Assembly: GCA_903933475.1 (NCBI GenBank)
Contig: CAIZKE010000353.1
Coordinates: 1-28,834, forward strand
From: an uncultured Alphaproteobacteria bacterium
GTDB lineage: Bacteria; Pseudomonadota; Alphaproteobacteria; Caulobacterales; Caulobacteraceae
Direction of reading: 5' to 3'
DNA length: 28,834 nucleotides
The notes beneath the pieces were generated by a model that saw only the letters and a list, made by a program, of their open reading frames with translations, searched no databases and was not told the DNA's origin. Position numbers and translations under genes: made by a program. Positions 1 to 7,003 of this stretch are shown piece after piece. The first letter of the stretch is position 1, and each line of letters opens with the position of its first letter.

Positions 1-230
1 CCGATCTCCTGGCGAGCGGCGGTATCGCCGGCGCCGGGCTGGACGTCTTCGAGTTCGAGCCCGAGGTGAACCCCCGCCTGCTCGGCCTGCCGAATGCGGT
101 CCTCCTTCCCCACCTGGGCTCCGCCACCGTGGAGGCGCGCACCGAGATGGGCGAGAAGGTGATCATCAACATCCGCACCTGGATGGATGGGCACCGCCCT
201 CCGGACCGAGTCCTGCCCTCAATGCTCTGA
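1..230 (+). CDS. 2-hydroxyacid dehydrogenase (GhrB/glyoxylate reductase-like), C-terminal part
   Basis: The gene runs in from the left edge; the reading frame starts at base 3 and ends at TGA 228-230, giving the last 75 residues. They contain the AGLDVFEFEP block and the LLPHLGSAT block with the catalytic histidine, both typical of the NAD(P)-binding domain and C-terminal return helix of D-isomer-specific 2-hydroxyacid dehydrogenases. HLGSAT followed by EAR resembles the glyoxylate/hydroxypyruvate reductase branch, which reduces glyoxylate or hydroxypyruvate with NAD(P)H in the cytoplasm. The substrate cannot be fixed from this fragment. The next gene begins 39 bp downstream on the same strand, so the two may be co-transcribed. 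Confidence 0.85.
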   Translation, partial: DLLASGGIAGAGLDVFEFEPEVNPRLLGLPNAVLLPHLGSATVEARTEMGEKVIINIRTWMDGHRPPDRVLPSML

Positions 231-269
231 AGCCCCGCCGGGTTACAGACAAAAGCACAGGAGCCACTC

Positions 270-1868
270 GTGGCCGCACCAGACGCCCCTTCGCCCACAC
301 CTCGGCGCTCCCTCCTTGACCTGGTCGAGCGCATCGGGAACCGGCTGCCGGATCCGGTGATGATCTTCGTCTGGCTGATCGCCGGCCTCATTGTCCTTTC
401 AGGTATCGGGGCGGTACTCGGCTGGAGCGCCTCCCTGCCCTTCCGCGGCGAAACCCCCCCGGCCTGGGGCGAGGTTGAGGGTGGGCGGCTGGTGTTCCGG
501 GCGGAGAGCCTCCTGTCTGAGGACAACCTGGAGCGGCTGTTCACCGAGACGGCCAAGACGCTGACGGGGTTCGCCCCCCTCGGCGTGGTCCTGACCGTGA
601 TGTACGGCGCCGCCGTCGCCGAACGCTCTGGCTTCTTCAGCGCCCTGATCCGGGCCAGCCTCCGGGGCGCCGACCGCCGGTGGCTGACCCCCCTGGTGGC
701 CCTGATCGGCATGGTTTCGCACCATGCCTCGGACGCCGCCTACCTGGTCTTCATCCCCCTGGCCGCCCTGCTCTACGCCGCCGTCGGGCGCCACCCCCTG
801 GCCGGGCTTGCTACAGCCTTCGCGGCAGTCTCCGGAGGCTATGCGGGCAACATCACGCCAGGCCAGATCGACATCGTCCTGTTCAGCTTTACCCAGGAGG
901 CGGCGCGCATCATCGATCCGTCCTGGACCCTCAACCCCCTGGGGAACTGGTGGTTCATCCTGGCCGTGGTGGGGGTCTTCACACCGCTCATCTGGATTGT
1001 CACCGACCGGATCATCGAGCCTCGCCTCGGACCGTGGCGAGGCGAACCGGACGCCGACCTCACCGCGGAGCTGGCCAGGTCGGCACCCAGCGAGGCCGAG
1101 CGGCGAGGCCTGCGCCGGGCGGGGCTCGCTGCCCTTGCCGTGGCGGCGGGCTTTGCGGCCCTTGCCCTCTGGCCGGGCTTCACGCCCCTTATCGACGAGA
1201 CCAAGACCGGGCCGGCGGCACTCCAGCCCTTCTACACCGCCCTGATCGCCGGATTCCTGGTGCTTTTCCTCGGGACGGGCATAGCCTTCGGGACGGCGAC
1301 CGGGGTCATACGGTCGCACCGCGAGGTCTTCGCCATGATGACCGACGGGATCCGGGCCATGGCGCCCTATCTCGTCTTCGCCTTCTTCGCCGCCCACTTC
1401 GTGGCCATGTTCAACTGGTCCAGGCTGGGGCCCATCGCCGCCATCAACGGCGCGCACGTCCTTGAAACCCTGAACCTGCCGGCGCCCGCCCTGCTCCTGG
1501 GGGTCCTGGGCTTCTCCTCCGGCCTCGACCTCTTCATCGGCTCGGCCACGGCCAAGTGGAGCGCCCTCGCGCCCGTGGTGGTGCCCATGTTCATGCTATT
1601 GGGCATCAGCCCGGAGATGACGACGGCGGCCTACAGAATGGGGGACAGCTTCACCAACATCATGACCCCCCTGATGGCCTATTTTCCGCTGATCCTTGGT
1701 TTCTGTCGCCGCTGGGACGCCTCCATAGGCGTGGGCTCGCTCCTGGCGCTCATGCTCCCCTACGCCCTGACCTTCATGGTGGCCGGCGCGCTGATGACAG
1801 GGCTTTGGGTGGTCTTCGACTGGCCCCTCGGGCCCGGCGCCCGGGTCAGTTACACCCCGCCGGCCTGA
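270..1868 (+). CDS. AbgT-family transporter (p-aminobenzoyl-glutamate transporter-like)
   Basis: A 532-residue polytopic inner-membrane protein starting at GTG 270, with AGGAG at 259-263 as ribosome site. The N-terminal LVERIGNRLPDPVMIFVWL is the hallmark opening of the AbgT family. The interior holds the expected hydrophobic helices and the SHHASDAAYLVFIPLAALLY and MGDSFTNIMTPLMAYFPLIL blocks, near helical hairpins known in this fold. Family members import p-aminobenzoyl-glutamate or export sulfonamide antimetabolites using ion gradients; direction and substrate are not visible here. The length fits the family (about 500-530). The 3' end overlaps the convergent moeB-like gene by 19 bp, leaving no room for a separate terminator. 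Confidence 0.93.
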   Translation: MAAPDAPSPTPRRSLLDLVERIGNRLPDPVMIFVWLIAGLIVLSGIGAVLGWSASLPFRGETPPAWGEVEGGRLVFRAESLLSEDNLERLFTETAKTLTGFAPLGVVLTVMYGAAVAERSGFFSALIRASLRGADRRWLTPLVALIGMVSHHASDAAYLVFIPLAALLYAAVGRHPLAGLATAFAAVSGGYAGNITPGQIDIVLFSFTQEAARIIDPSWTLNPLGNWWFILAVVGVFTPLIWIVTDRIIEPRLGPWRGEPDADLTAELARSAPSEAERRGLRRAGLAALAVAAGFAALALWPGFTPLIDETKTGPAALQPFYTALIAGFLVLFLGTGIAFGTATGVIRSHREVFAMMTDGIRAMAPYLVFAFFAAHFVAMFNWSRLGPIAAINGAHVLETLNLPAPALLLGVLGFSSGLDLFIGSATAKWSALAPVVVPMFMLLGISPEMTTAAYRMGDSFTNIMTPLMAYFPLILGFCRRWDASIGVGSLLALMLPYALTFMVAGALMTGLWVVFDWPLGPGARVSYTPPA

Positions 1869-2617
1869 TCCCTGGCGCAGGAGGGACATTGCGGGTCTGG
1901 CGCCACCCGAACGGTCCGGGTCACGGCGGACAGGGCATCATAGACCAGGAGCCGTCCAGCGAGGGACTCCCCCGCCCCGGTTATCAGCTTGATCGCCTCC
2001 AGGGCCATCATCGACCCGACCACACCCGCGAGGGCGCCAACCACGCCCACCGCCTGGCAGGTCTCGGCGTCGGGTGGGATCTCGGGGACAAGGCAGCGGT
2101 AGCAGGGCCGGCCCGGGAAGATCCCGACCTGGCCCGTCCACCGACCGATGGCCCCGGAGACCAGGGGAACGCCCGTCGCGACACAGGCGTCGCTCACCGC
2201 CAGCCGTGTGGCGAAATCGTCGGTGCCGTCCAGGACCAGGTCAAAGCCCCCGATCAGGGCATGGGCATTGTCCGGCCCGACGGCCAGCTGGAGGGCCTGG
2301 GTCTCCACGTGCGGATTGAGTTCGGTGAGCCGGCGGAGCCCGGCGTCCACCTTTGAGCGCCCCTGGTCAGAGGATGTGAAGAGCACCTGCCGCTGCAGGT
2401 TGGACAGCTCGACGCGGTCGGGGTCGACAATCACCAGGCCGCCAACCCCTGCCGCGGCCAGGTAGAGGCTGGCGGGTGCGCCCAGGCCGCCCATGCCGAT
2501 CATCAGGATCCGGGCGGCTTTCAGCTTCTGTTGGCCCGGGCCGCCGATCTCGCGCAGAACCAGTTGACGCGCATAGCGTTCGACTTCGTCGTCGTTGAAG
2601 GGTGCCGGGCCGCTCAC
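1850..2617 (-). CDS. moeB: HesA/MoeB/ThiF-family adenylyltransferase (molybdopterin-synthase adenylyltransferase-like)
   Basis: A 255-residue E1-like enzyme that activates the C-terminal glycine of a ubiquitin-like sulfur carrier (MoaD or ThiS) by adenylation, for molybdopterin or thiamine synthesis. It shows the nucleotide loop GMGGLG at residues 41-46, Asp65, the LSNLQRQ block with Arg76, Asp130 in DGTDDF, and zinc cysteines at 172, 175, 244 and 247, positions that coincide with E. coli MoeB; Cys187 is also kept. There is no C-terminal rhodanese domain, as expected for the short MoeB type. The start is GTG at 2617, within a 4-base GTGA overlap with the stop of the upstream DUF2244 gene, so translation is probably coupled. 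MoeB versus ThiF cannot be decided without neighbouring moa/thi genes. Confidence 0.9.
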   Translation of the reverse strand: MSGPAPFNDDEVERYARQLVLREIGGPGQQKLKAARILMIGMGGLGAPASLYLAAAGVGGLVIVDPDRVELSNLQRQVLFTSSDQGRSKVDAGLRRLTELNPHVETQALQLAVGPDNAHALIGGFDLVLDGTDDFATRLAVSDACVATGVPLVSGAIGRWTGQVGIFPGRPCYRCLVPEIPPDAETCQAVGVVGALAGVVGSMMALEAIKLITGAGESLAGRLLVYDALSAVTRTVRVAPDPQCPSCARDQAGGV

Positions 2618-3096
2618 CAGGCTCCCGTCCGTGGACGCCGGGCCTCGTGGAGGGCCGCCTCCAGGGTGCGCATGAGTTCAAGTCGGGCCTTCGGGCCAAG
2701 AGCCCGGCCCACCGGGGCCTCGCGCCCGGAAACGGCCAGCCTCAGGTCCACGAGGCGTTCGTCCTCTTCGCGCGTGGTGAGGCGGGTGAAGGCTGTAGGG
2801 CTCTCCCAGACCAGCGAGGTTCGGCGCGGGGTTTCCTCGATAAGCTGCACTCGGTTTTGCGTCACCACGAGGCGTTCGATCCGCCGCCCGGAGGCGAAGC
2901 TGACGGCGAAGGCGACCACCAAGGCCAGGACATCGAGCCCGAGGAAAATTGGCACCAGGCTTGCGCCCATGGCGAGGAAGACGGCGGCGGCGGCGCAGTT
3001 GAGGGCCGTGACGATGCTGATGAGAATGATGAAGCCCCGGTCGGAGAGGGACCGGTGGGGTCGAATCTCGACATTCAGGAACTCAGTATCGGTCAT
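2614..3096 (-). CDS. DUF2244 domain-containing membrane protein
   Basis: A 160-residue protein matching the DUF2244 family, of unknown function and common in alphaproteobacteria. After a short cytoplasmic segment (residues 1-22) come two hydrophobic helices (about 23-45 and 47-68) joined by a tight turn, followed by a soluble C-terminal domain of about 90 residues rich in beta-type sequence (RRIERLVVTQNRVQLIEE and onward). The start is ATG 3096; the stop TGA overlaps the GTG of the moeB-like gene. A MarR-type regulator ends 42 bp upstream on the same strand. In other alphaproteobacteria this family is often found beside nth, which here lies 2.3 kb away across an apparent insertion (recalled gene order, not checked). 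No enzymatic residues are evident. Confidence 0.85.
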   Translation of the reverse strand: MTDTEFLNVEIRPHRSLSDRGFIILISIVTALNCAAAAVFLAMGASLVPIFLGLDVLALVVAFAVSFASGRRIERLVVTQNRVQLIEETPRRTSLVWESPTAFTRLTTREEDERLVDLRLAVSGREAPVGRALGPKARLELMRTLEAALHEARRPRTGAW

Positions 3097-3138
3097 CAGG
3101 GAACGACCTACCGCGCCTCGGCACGACAGGAAAGCCCT

Positions 3139-3594
3139 TCAGCTACCGTACCGCCTGCGGTTGAGGTCCAGGCGCACCCGCTTCAGCAGGGGAAGGGCCC
3201 CGGCGAGGTCCGGCTCGGGAAAGGCGGCGAGGAAGGTCGCGAGGAGGGGGTCGAGCGCGGCGACCGCGTCGTTGCGCGCCCGCAGGCCGTCCGGCGTCAG
3301 GGAGACGATCTTGCCGCGCCCGTCGCGGGGATCCGCCGACAGGACGACGAGGCCCCGGGCCTCCAACCGCTTGAGCATGGCCGTGATGGCGCCCTTCGTA
3401 ACCTGGAGCGCCTGGGCCAGGCGCACGGGTGAATCCGACCCGCCCTTGCCAAGAAGATGGTTCAGCAGGCTGAACGACGCCATGGAGACGCCGTCCGGCA
3501 ATACACGCGCCATCTCTGCGCCGACCAGCTGATCGATGACGGCGATCTCGACGAAGAAATCAAAGGCGACGGGATGCCGGGAGGGCGTGGTCAT
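3139..3594 (-). CDS. MarR-family transcriptional regulator (paralogue 1)
   Basis: A 151-residue winged-helix regulator. The recognition region reads LAQALQVTKGAITAMLKRLEARGLV, followed by the wing ADPRDGRGKIVSLTPDGL, diagnostic of the MarR fold. The frame is open up to 3750, but I start it at ATG 3594 because this gives the same length and N-terminus (MTTPSRHPVAFDFF) as the adjacent paralogue and the upstream part has non-protein-like composition. It lies 82 bp downstream of paralogue 2, with roughly half of aligned residues identical by eye. A weak promoter (TTGCCG, 17 bp, TAACAG) can be read in the 82-bp gap, so it may be expressed alone as well as with the upstream genes. It probably binds the TTAGrCCTAA sites upstream of the unit; the ligand is unknown. 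Confidence 0.88.
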   Translation of the reverse strand: MTTPSRHPVAFDFFVEIAVIDQLVGAEMARVLPDGVSMASFSLLNHLLGKGGSDSPVRLAQALQVTKGAITAMLKRLEARGLVVLSADPRDGRGKIVSLTPDGLRARNDAVAALDPLLATFLAAFPEPDLAGALPLLKRVRLDLNRRRYGS

Positions 3595-3676
3595 CCAAAC
3601 GGGCTCTACGGCGCCACCGACAGGGCGCGGGCAGGCTGTTAGCCGGATTGTGAAGAAACGGCAACTTGGAAGGGCC

Positions 3677-4126
3677 TCAGCCTTCCCGGTGGCGGTCGAG
3701 GTCCTCCCGGACGCCGCGGAGCGCCGGATGGGCCCTGCGGATGGCTTCAAGGTCCATTCGGGCCTCGAACTCCGCCACGAGGGGTGCCATCCCGGCCAGG
3801 GCCGCCTCGCGCGCGGCGAGGCCCTCGGGCGTCAGTCGGACCTTCTTTCCACGACCATCCCTTGGGTCAGGCTCGAGGGTCACGAGACCCTCGGCGGTGA
3901 GCTTGTGCAGGACCCCAGTGATCGCGCCACGGGTGACCTGCAAGGCCCGGGCCAGGGCGCCGGGAGAGGCGGTCTCCTGTCCGGTCCGCACCATGTGGTT
4001 GATCAGGCCGAAGCCGGCCATGGAGAGGCCTGTTGGCAGGCGGCGCTCCATGAGGGTGCGCACCAACTGTTCGATGATCGATATGTCGGTGAAGAAGGCG
4101 ATCAGGTCAGGGTCGCGGGGGGTCAT
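3677..4126 (-). CDS. MarR-family transcriptional regulator (paralogue 2)
   Basis: A 149-residue winged-helix regulator with LARALQVTRGAITGVLHKLTAEGLV and DPRDGRGKKVRLTPEGL as recognition helix and wing. ATG 4126 is preferred because MTPRDPDLIAFF aligns with the N-terminus of paralogue 1; a TTG six bases upstream (4132) would add two residues. The start is 13 bp after the stop of the Tat-exported oxidoreductase, on the same strand, so the two genes form one transcript under the promoter at about 5317-5345. Family members act as dimers whose DNA binding is relieved by small aromatic or oxidising ligands. The close paralogue next door raises the possibility of heterodimers. A perfect 8-bp inverted repeat (3874-3881 / 3886-3893) lies within the coding sequence; no role is assigned. 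Confidence 0.88.
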   Translation of the reverse strand: MTPRDPDLIAFFTDISIIEQLVRTLMERRLPTGLSMAGFGLINHMVRTGQETASPGALARALQVTRGAITGVLHKLTAEGLVTLEPDPRDGRGKKVRLTPEGLAAREAALAGMAPLVAEFEARMDLEAIRRAHPALRGVREDLDRHREG

Positions 4127-4139
4127 GCCCAACTGCGCA

Positions 4140-5288
4140 TCACGAGAGGATCAGGTCGTCAAGTTTCCTGCGGGGCGAGGGGTCGGAGACCTTCCGGACC
4201 GCACCCATCCTGACCAGCATCTGGACAGGCGCATCCGGCCGGGCGCCAAGCAGAGCCTGGACCTGTCGGTAGGGACCGGCCATCTCGGCGAACTCCTGCA
4301 GGGCCATGCTCCAGGGATGCAGGACGAGGCCGTTGGCGGAGGCGGTCAGCTGGGCGCGGGCATAGGCGCGGCCCGTGGCGAGCTGGGCCGAGCGATCGGC
4401 CGTCTCGCTGCGGATCCAGAAGAAACCTGGGGTCGCGTCGATCATCTTGCGGTACATGTCCACGCCGCTCCGGCTGGCCATGGAGGTCGGGTCCGACAGG
4501 GCCTCGCGGGTCATCACGCCCGCGCGCGCCAGCACCTCCATCATGCCCCCGGAGAGGTCGATGCCGTCGGGATTACGCGCCACCTCGGACTTGCCGATGC
4601 GCATCAGGCGTACCGACTCTAGGTGGGTCCTGGGCGTTCCGGACTCGATTTCCCAGGCCTTCCAGCAAATGGCGGCCAGCGGGTCCCGGAGTCCGGGATC
4701 TCGGGTCTCCCCGGCAACAAGGCCGGGCCCGGCTGCGGCGGCGAGGACTTCCCGGACGGCGGCGTCAGAGGGGCGCTCGGGAAGGAAGGGGGCCTTTTCC
4801 GTCCGTCGGCGAACGATCTGGTCGAAGAGGGGCCCGGCCTTCGCAGCGGGATCCGGCCTCAGCACGACGCGGGCGAAGGGCCGGTCGCCGAGCCCGGGGC
4901 CGGAACCGGGAATTCCCTGGGGCCAGGCCTGGATGTCGGCGGCGAGCCCGAGGCGGGGGGCAGAAAGGGCGATCAGCTCGAGGAAAGCCCCGCAGCCCAC
5001 CACGATCTGGCGGTTGAACGGATCCGTCTCGGGAAGGAGGCGGGTCGGGTCCACGTAGAGGGACATGGCGTCAGCACCCTCCAGCCGCACGAGCCAGGGC
5101 TGGCGGTTGTGAGGGTTGGGGGCCAGCAGGCCATGGGCCAGGACGAAGCGGCGGGGATCGGACTCGCCCTGGCCAGGTTGGCGCCAGGCGGCATAGGGAT
5201 CTGGCGTTTCGGTGGGGCCGGAGCAGCCGGCAGACGCGAGGACAGGGGCGGCGGCCAGGAGTTGGAAGATGTGGCGTCGGGTGGGCAT
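4140..5288 (-). CDS. Tat-exported nitroreductase-like (Acg family) oxidoreductase
   Basis: A 382-residue protein with an N-terminal signal PTRRHIFQLLAAAPVLASAGC: the twin arginine at residues 4-5 in a T-R-R-x-I-F context fits the Tat motif, and ASAGC (Cys22) is a loose lipobox, so the product is probably a folded cofactor-bearing protein exported to the periplasm and perhaps lipidated. The rest resembles the Acg-type FMN-binding nitroreductase family: HGLLAPNPHNRQPWLV near residue 55, FNRQIVVGCGAFLELIALSA near residue 95, RRRTEKAPF around 165, and a late GRAYARAQLTASANGLVLHPWS block. FMN binding and substrate are inferred from the family. ATG 5288 lies about 30 nt downstream of the -10 of a promoter with two palindromic operators, and two MarR genes follow, suggesting induction by a toxic or redox-active compound. 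Confidence 0.85.
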   Translation of the reverse strand: MPTRRHIFQLLAAAPVLASAGCSGPTETPDPYAAWRQPGQGESDPRRFVLAHGLLAPNPHNRQPWLVRLEGADAMSLYVDPTRLLPETDPFNRQIVVGCGAFLELIALSAPRLGLAADIQAWPQGIPGSGPGLGDRPFARVVLRPDPAAKAGPLFDQIVRRRTEKAPFLPERPSDAAVREVLAAAAGPGLVAGETRDPGLRDPLAAICWKAWEIESGTPRTHLESVRLMRIGKSEVARNPDGIDLSGGMMEVLARAGVMTREALSDPTSMASRSGVDMYRKMIDATPGFFWIRSETADRSAQLATGRAYARAQLTASANGLVLHPWSMALQEFAEMAGPYRQVQALLGARPDAPVQMLVRMGAVRKVSDPSPRRKLDDLILS

Positions 5289-5304
5289 GGGTCAGCGCTC
5301 CTGC

Positions 5305-5334
5305 TTAGACCTAAACTATATCACTTAGGCCTAA
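5305..5334. promoter_or_regulatory. Paired MarR-type operators TTAGACCTAA and TTAGGCCTAA
   Basis: Two 10-bp sites, TTAGACCTAA (5305-5314) and TTAGGCCTAA (5325-5334, a perfect palindrome), are exactly 20 bp apart centre to centre, i.e. on the same face of the helix. Both are followed by AC, so a 12-base unit is repeated. The right site sits in the -35/-10 spacer of the oxidoreductase promoter and the left one between the -10 and the start codon, a textbook repressor arrangement. TTAG-N2-CTAA resembles known MarR/SlyA-type operators. The assignment to the two MarR proteins encoded downstream is an inference from position. Confidence 0.7.
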
Positions 5335-5345
5335 ACGAATGACAA
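5317..5345 (-). promoter_or_regulatory. Candidate sigma70-type promoter for the oxidoreductase-MarR unit
   Basis: On the minus strand TTGTCA (5345-5340), a 17-bp spacer and GATATA (5322-5317) form a reasonable promoter; the transcript would start near 5310 and reach ATG 5288 after about 20 nt. The palindromic operator 5325-5334 lies wholly inside the spacer. The divergent nth start codon is at 5384, and a weaker plus-strand match (TTGCCG 5350-5355, 17 bp, GATGAT 5373-5378) is too close to that ATG to be convincing. Confidence 0.5.
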
Positions 5346-5383
5346 GCCCTTGCCGTTCCCGCTGGGTCCGGGGATGATCTCGC

Positions 5384-6064
5384 ATGCCGAAAGCCCCTGC
5401 AAAGCGACGCGCAGCGCCCCGGAAATCCCCCGCTGAACGCGCCCGGATCGAGGCCCTGTTCGAGCGGTTCGAGGCGGCGGAGAGCGATCCTCGCACCGAG
5501 CTGGACCATTCGAGCCCCTACACCCTGCTCGCGGCGGTCGCCCTTTCCGCCCAGGCTACAGACGTGGCGGTGAACAAGGCGACGACCCGCCTGTTCGCCG
5601 TCGCCGACACGCCAGGGAAGATGCTGGAACTGGGAGAGGCCGGGATCATCCCCTACATCGCCTCCATCGGCCTGTTCCGTACCAAGGCGAAGAACCTGGT
5701 CGCCGCCGCCCGGATCCTGGTCGACACGCATGGCGGCGAGGTGCCCCTCGAGCGCGAGGCGCTTCAGGCCCTGCCGGGCGTGGGCCGGAAGACGGCCAGC
5801 GTGGTGCTCAATGAGCTGGGGGTTGAACCGGCCATCGCAGTCGACACCCATGTCTTCCGGGTCTCCCACCGCCTGGGCCTCGCCAGGAGCAAGACCCCCG
5901 ACAAGGTCGAGCACGAGCTCATGTCGGCGATCCCCGATCCCTGGAGGACCCGGGCCCACCACTGGCTGATCCTGCATGGCCGGTATGTCTGCATCGCTCG
6001 CCGCCCGAAGTGCGACGACTGCCCCGTCGCCGACCTTTGCCCGTCGCGGGGGCGGGAGGCCTAG
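5384..6064 (+). CDS. nth: Endonuclease III
   Basis: A 226-residue base-excision repair enzyme: DNA glycosylase and AP lyase acting on oxidised pyrimidines. It shows the helix-hairpin-helix LPGVGRKTA (residues 130-138) with catalytic Lys136, the catalytic aspartate Asp154 in AVDTHVFRVSHR, and the [4Fe-4S] loop cysteines 203, 210, 213 and 219 in the C-x6-C-x2-C-x5-C pattern. Compared with E. coli Nth (211 residues) it has a short basic N-terminal extension (MPKAPAKRRAAPRK), common in alphaproteobacteria. It is transcribed divergently from the oxidoreductase across a 95-bp gap. Its stop TAG (6062-6064) is the first three bases of a palindromic repeat shared with the convergent cyclophilin gene. 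Confidence 0.96.
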   Translation: MPKAPAKRRAAPRKSPAERARIEALFERFEAAESDPRTELDHSSPYTLLAAVALSAQATDVAVNKATTRLFAVADTPGKMLELGEAGIIPYIASIGLFRTKAKNLVAAARILVDTHGGEVPLEREALQALPGVGRKTASVVLNELGVEPAIAVDTHVFRVSHRLGLARSKTPDKVEHELMSAIPDPWRTRAHHWLILHGRYVCIARRPKCDDCPVADLCPSRGREA

Positions 6065-6108
6065 ATCCCGCTCCCTTCAGACGTTCCATCTGAGGGGAAC
6101 AGGCTCTA
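6062..6108. repeat. Palindromic intergenic repeat, copy A (supplies both stop codons)
   Basis: The 47-bp stretch begins TAGATCC and ends GGCTCTA. Its core CCCTTCAGACGTTCCA followed by TCTGAGGGG folds into a hairpin (8 of 9 pairs, loop of 7). The 36 bp at 6073-6108 align without gaps to 16102-16137, with CCCTTCAGACGTTCCA identical. The left TAG is the stop codon of nth and the right CTA is the stop (TAG, minus strand) of the cyclophilin gene, so the whole space between the two convergent genes is this element. There is no T tract, so it is not a canonical intrinsic terminator. It looks like a dispersed REP/CIR-like element that may act as a bidirectional 3'-end structure. Confidence 0.75.
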
Positions 6109-6918
6109 GGAGCCGGCCCGGGTGCGCACCGGGACCGAAAGGTCGCAGAGGCCAAGGTCCGCACCGCGGGCCCTCCGGGCCTCGGCCAGGCGACGCGAGA
6201 AGGCGGGCCCCTCCACGTCGAGGACTTCCAGCCGAGGGCGCTCGGCAGCAGGCAGGTCCACGGCCGGGCGAACCCGGATCATCCTGTCCGGGGCGGCCGG
6301 CGGCTCCCCCGGCGCGATCGCTGCCAGCACGTCCAGCCCCTCCACCACCTGGCCCCAGACCGTATAGTCGTGGTCCAGTCGCCGGGCGGGCGCCAACATG
6401 AAGAAGATCTCGGAATTGGCGGTGCGAACCCCTTCTTGCCGCCCCATGCCGGCGGTCCCGGTGCAATACGCGCCCCAGCCCCGGCCATGACCGTCCAGGA
6501 CCACGGGGTTGACCCCCAGGAAGCCCTCCGAGCCCTCTGCCGAACGACGCGCGGCGGCAAAGCCCTGCCCGGGGGTCCGGAAGATGAACTCCGGGGGCAG
6601 GTCGGGATGGGCCGAGACCCCGCCATCGCGATTGTTCGGGTTGCCGGTCTGGGCGACGAACCCGGGGATCACCCGGTGGAACTGCAGGCCGTCATAGACC
6701 CCCTCCCGGGCCAGACGCAGGATGCGCTCGACGGCGAGGGGCGCGAAGTCGGGACGAAGCCGAACCGTCATCCGGCCCCGGCTGGTGTCGATCACCAGGA
6801 GCTCGGCGTCCGGGATCGACCGCCATTCCGGGGCATCCGAGCGGGCGGGGAGCGGGGAGGCGAGACCGGCCGCCAGGATGGCGGCGGCCAGGGCGAGGCC
6901 GGGAAGGACGCGGGGCAT
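6106..6918 (-). CDS. Periplasmic cyclophilin-type peptidyl-prolyl isomerase
   Basis: A 270-residue protein. I start it at ATG 6918 because a clear Sec signal peptide follows (MPRVLPGLALAAAILAAGLA, likely cleaved near PARSDA). The frame is open further upstream, but that region runs into the divergent adenosine kinase gene. The mature part has the cyclophilin signature LQFHRVIPGFVAQTGNP (residues 78-94, Arg82 equivalent to the catalytic arginine), NSEIFFMLAP, and the LDHDYTVWGQVVEGLDVL strand-helix. It is longer than minimal bacterial cyclophilins because of an insert (about residues 105-150) and a C-terminal tail of about 60 residues. The role is prolyl cis-trans isomerisation during folding of envelope proteins. 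The stop codon belongs to the palindromic repeat at 6062-6108. Confidence 0.93.
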   Translation of the reverse strand: MPRVLPGLALAAAILAAGLASPLPARSDAPEWRSIPDAELLVIDTSRGRMTVRLRPDFAPLAVERILRLAREGVYDGLQFHRVIPGFVAQTGNPNNRDGGVSAHPDLPPEFIFRTPGQGFAAARRSAEGSEGFLGVNPVVLDGHGRGWGAYCTGTAGMGRQEGVRTANSEIFFMLAPARRLDHDYTVWGQVVEGLDVLAAIAPGEPPAAPDRMIRVRPAVDLPAAERPRLEVLDVEGPAFSRRLAEARRARGADLGLCDLSVPVRTRAGS

Positions 6919-6945
6919 GGACGTGTCTTGCCACGGCGGGCCGGA

Positions 6946-6974
6946 TTGCTCCAGACCCGCTTTGCCTGTAGCTA
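6946..6974 (+). promoter_or_regulatory. Candidate promoter for the adenosine kinase-his operon
   Basis: TTGCTC (6946-6951), a 17-bp spacer and TAGCTA (6969-6974) lie 30 bp before the ATG at 7004. GCTA at the -10 fits the Caulobacter housekeeping pattern. It would read adenosine kinase and, because of the tight spacing downstream, probably hisB through hisE and the transporter. No attenuator-like leader peptide with runs of His codons is seen. Confidence 0.4.
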
Positions 6975-7003
6975 GCCCCCGCTCCGCTAGGCCGGGAGGC
7001 CCC

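Noticed and set aside
399..1457. Minus-strand open frame of 352 codons opposite the AbgT gene
   Set aside because: Antisense shadow with Gly/Arg/His/Asp-rich composition; the plus-strand transporter is certain.
3595..3676. A further TTAG-type operator between the two MarR genes
   Set aside because: The only TTAG there lacks the matching CTAA half, so it is not the same site; only a weak promoter-like match remains.
3874..3893. Perfect 8-bp inverted repeat with a 4-base loop inside MarR paralogue 2
   Set aside because: It falls in conserved codons (VTLEPD region) and resembles neither the TTAGrCCTAA operator nor a terminator with a T run.
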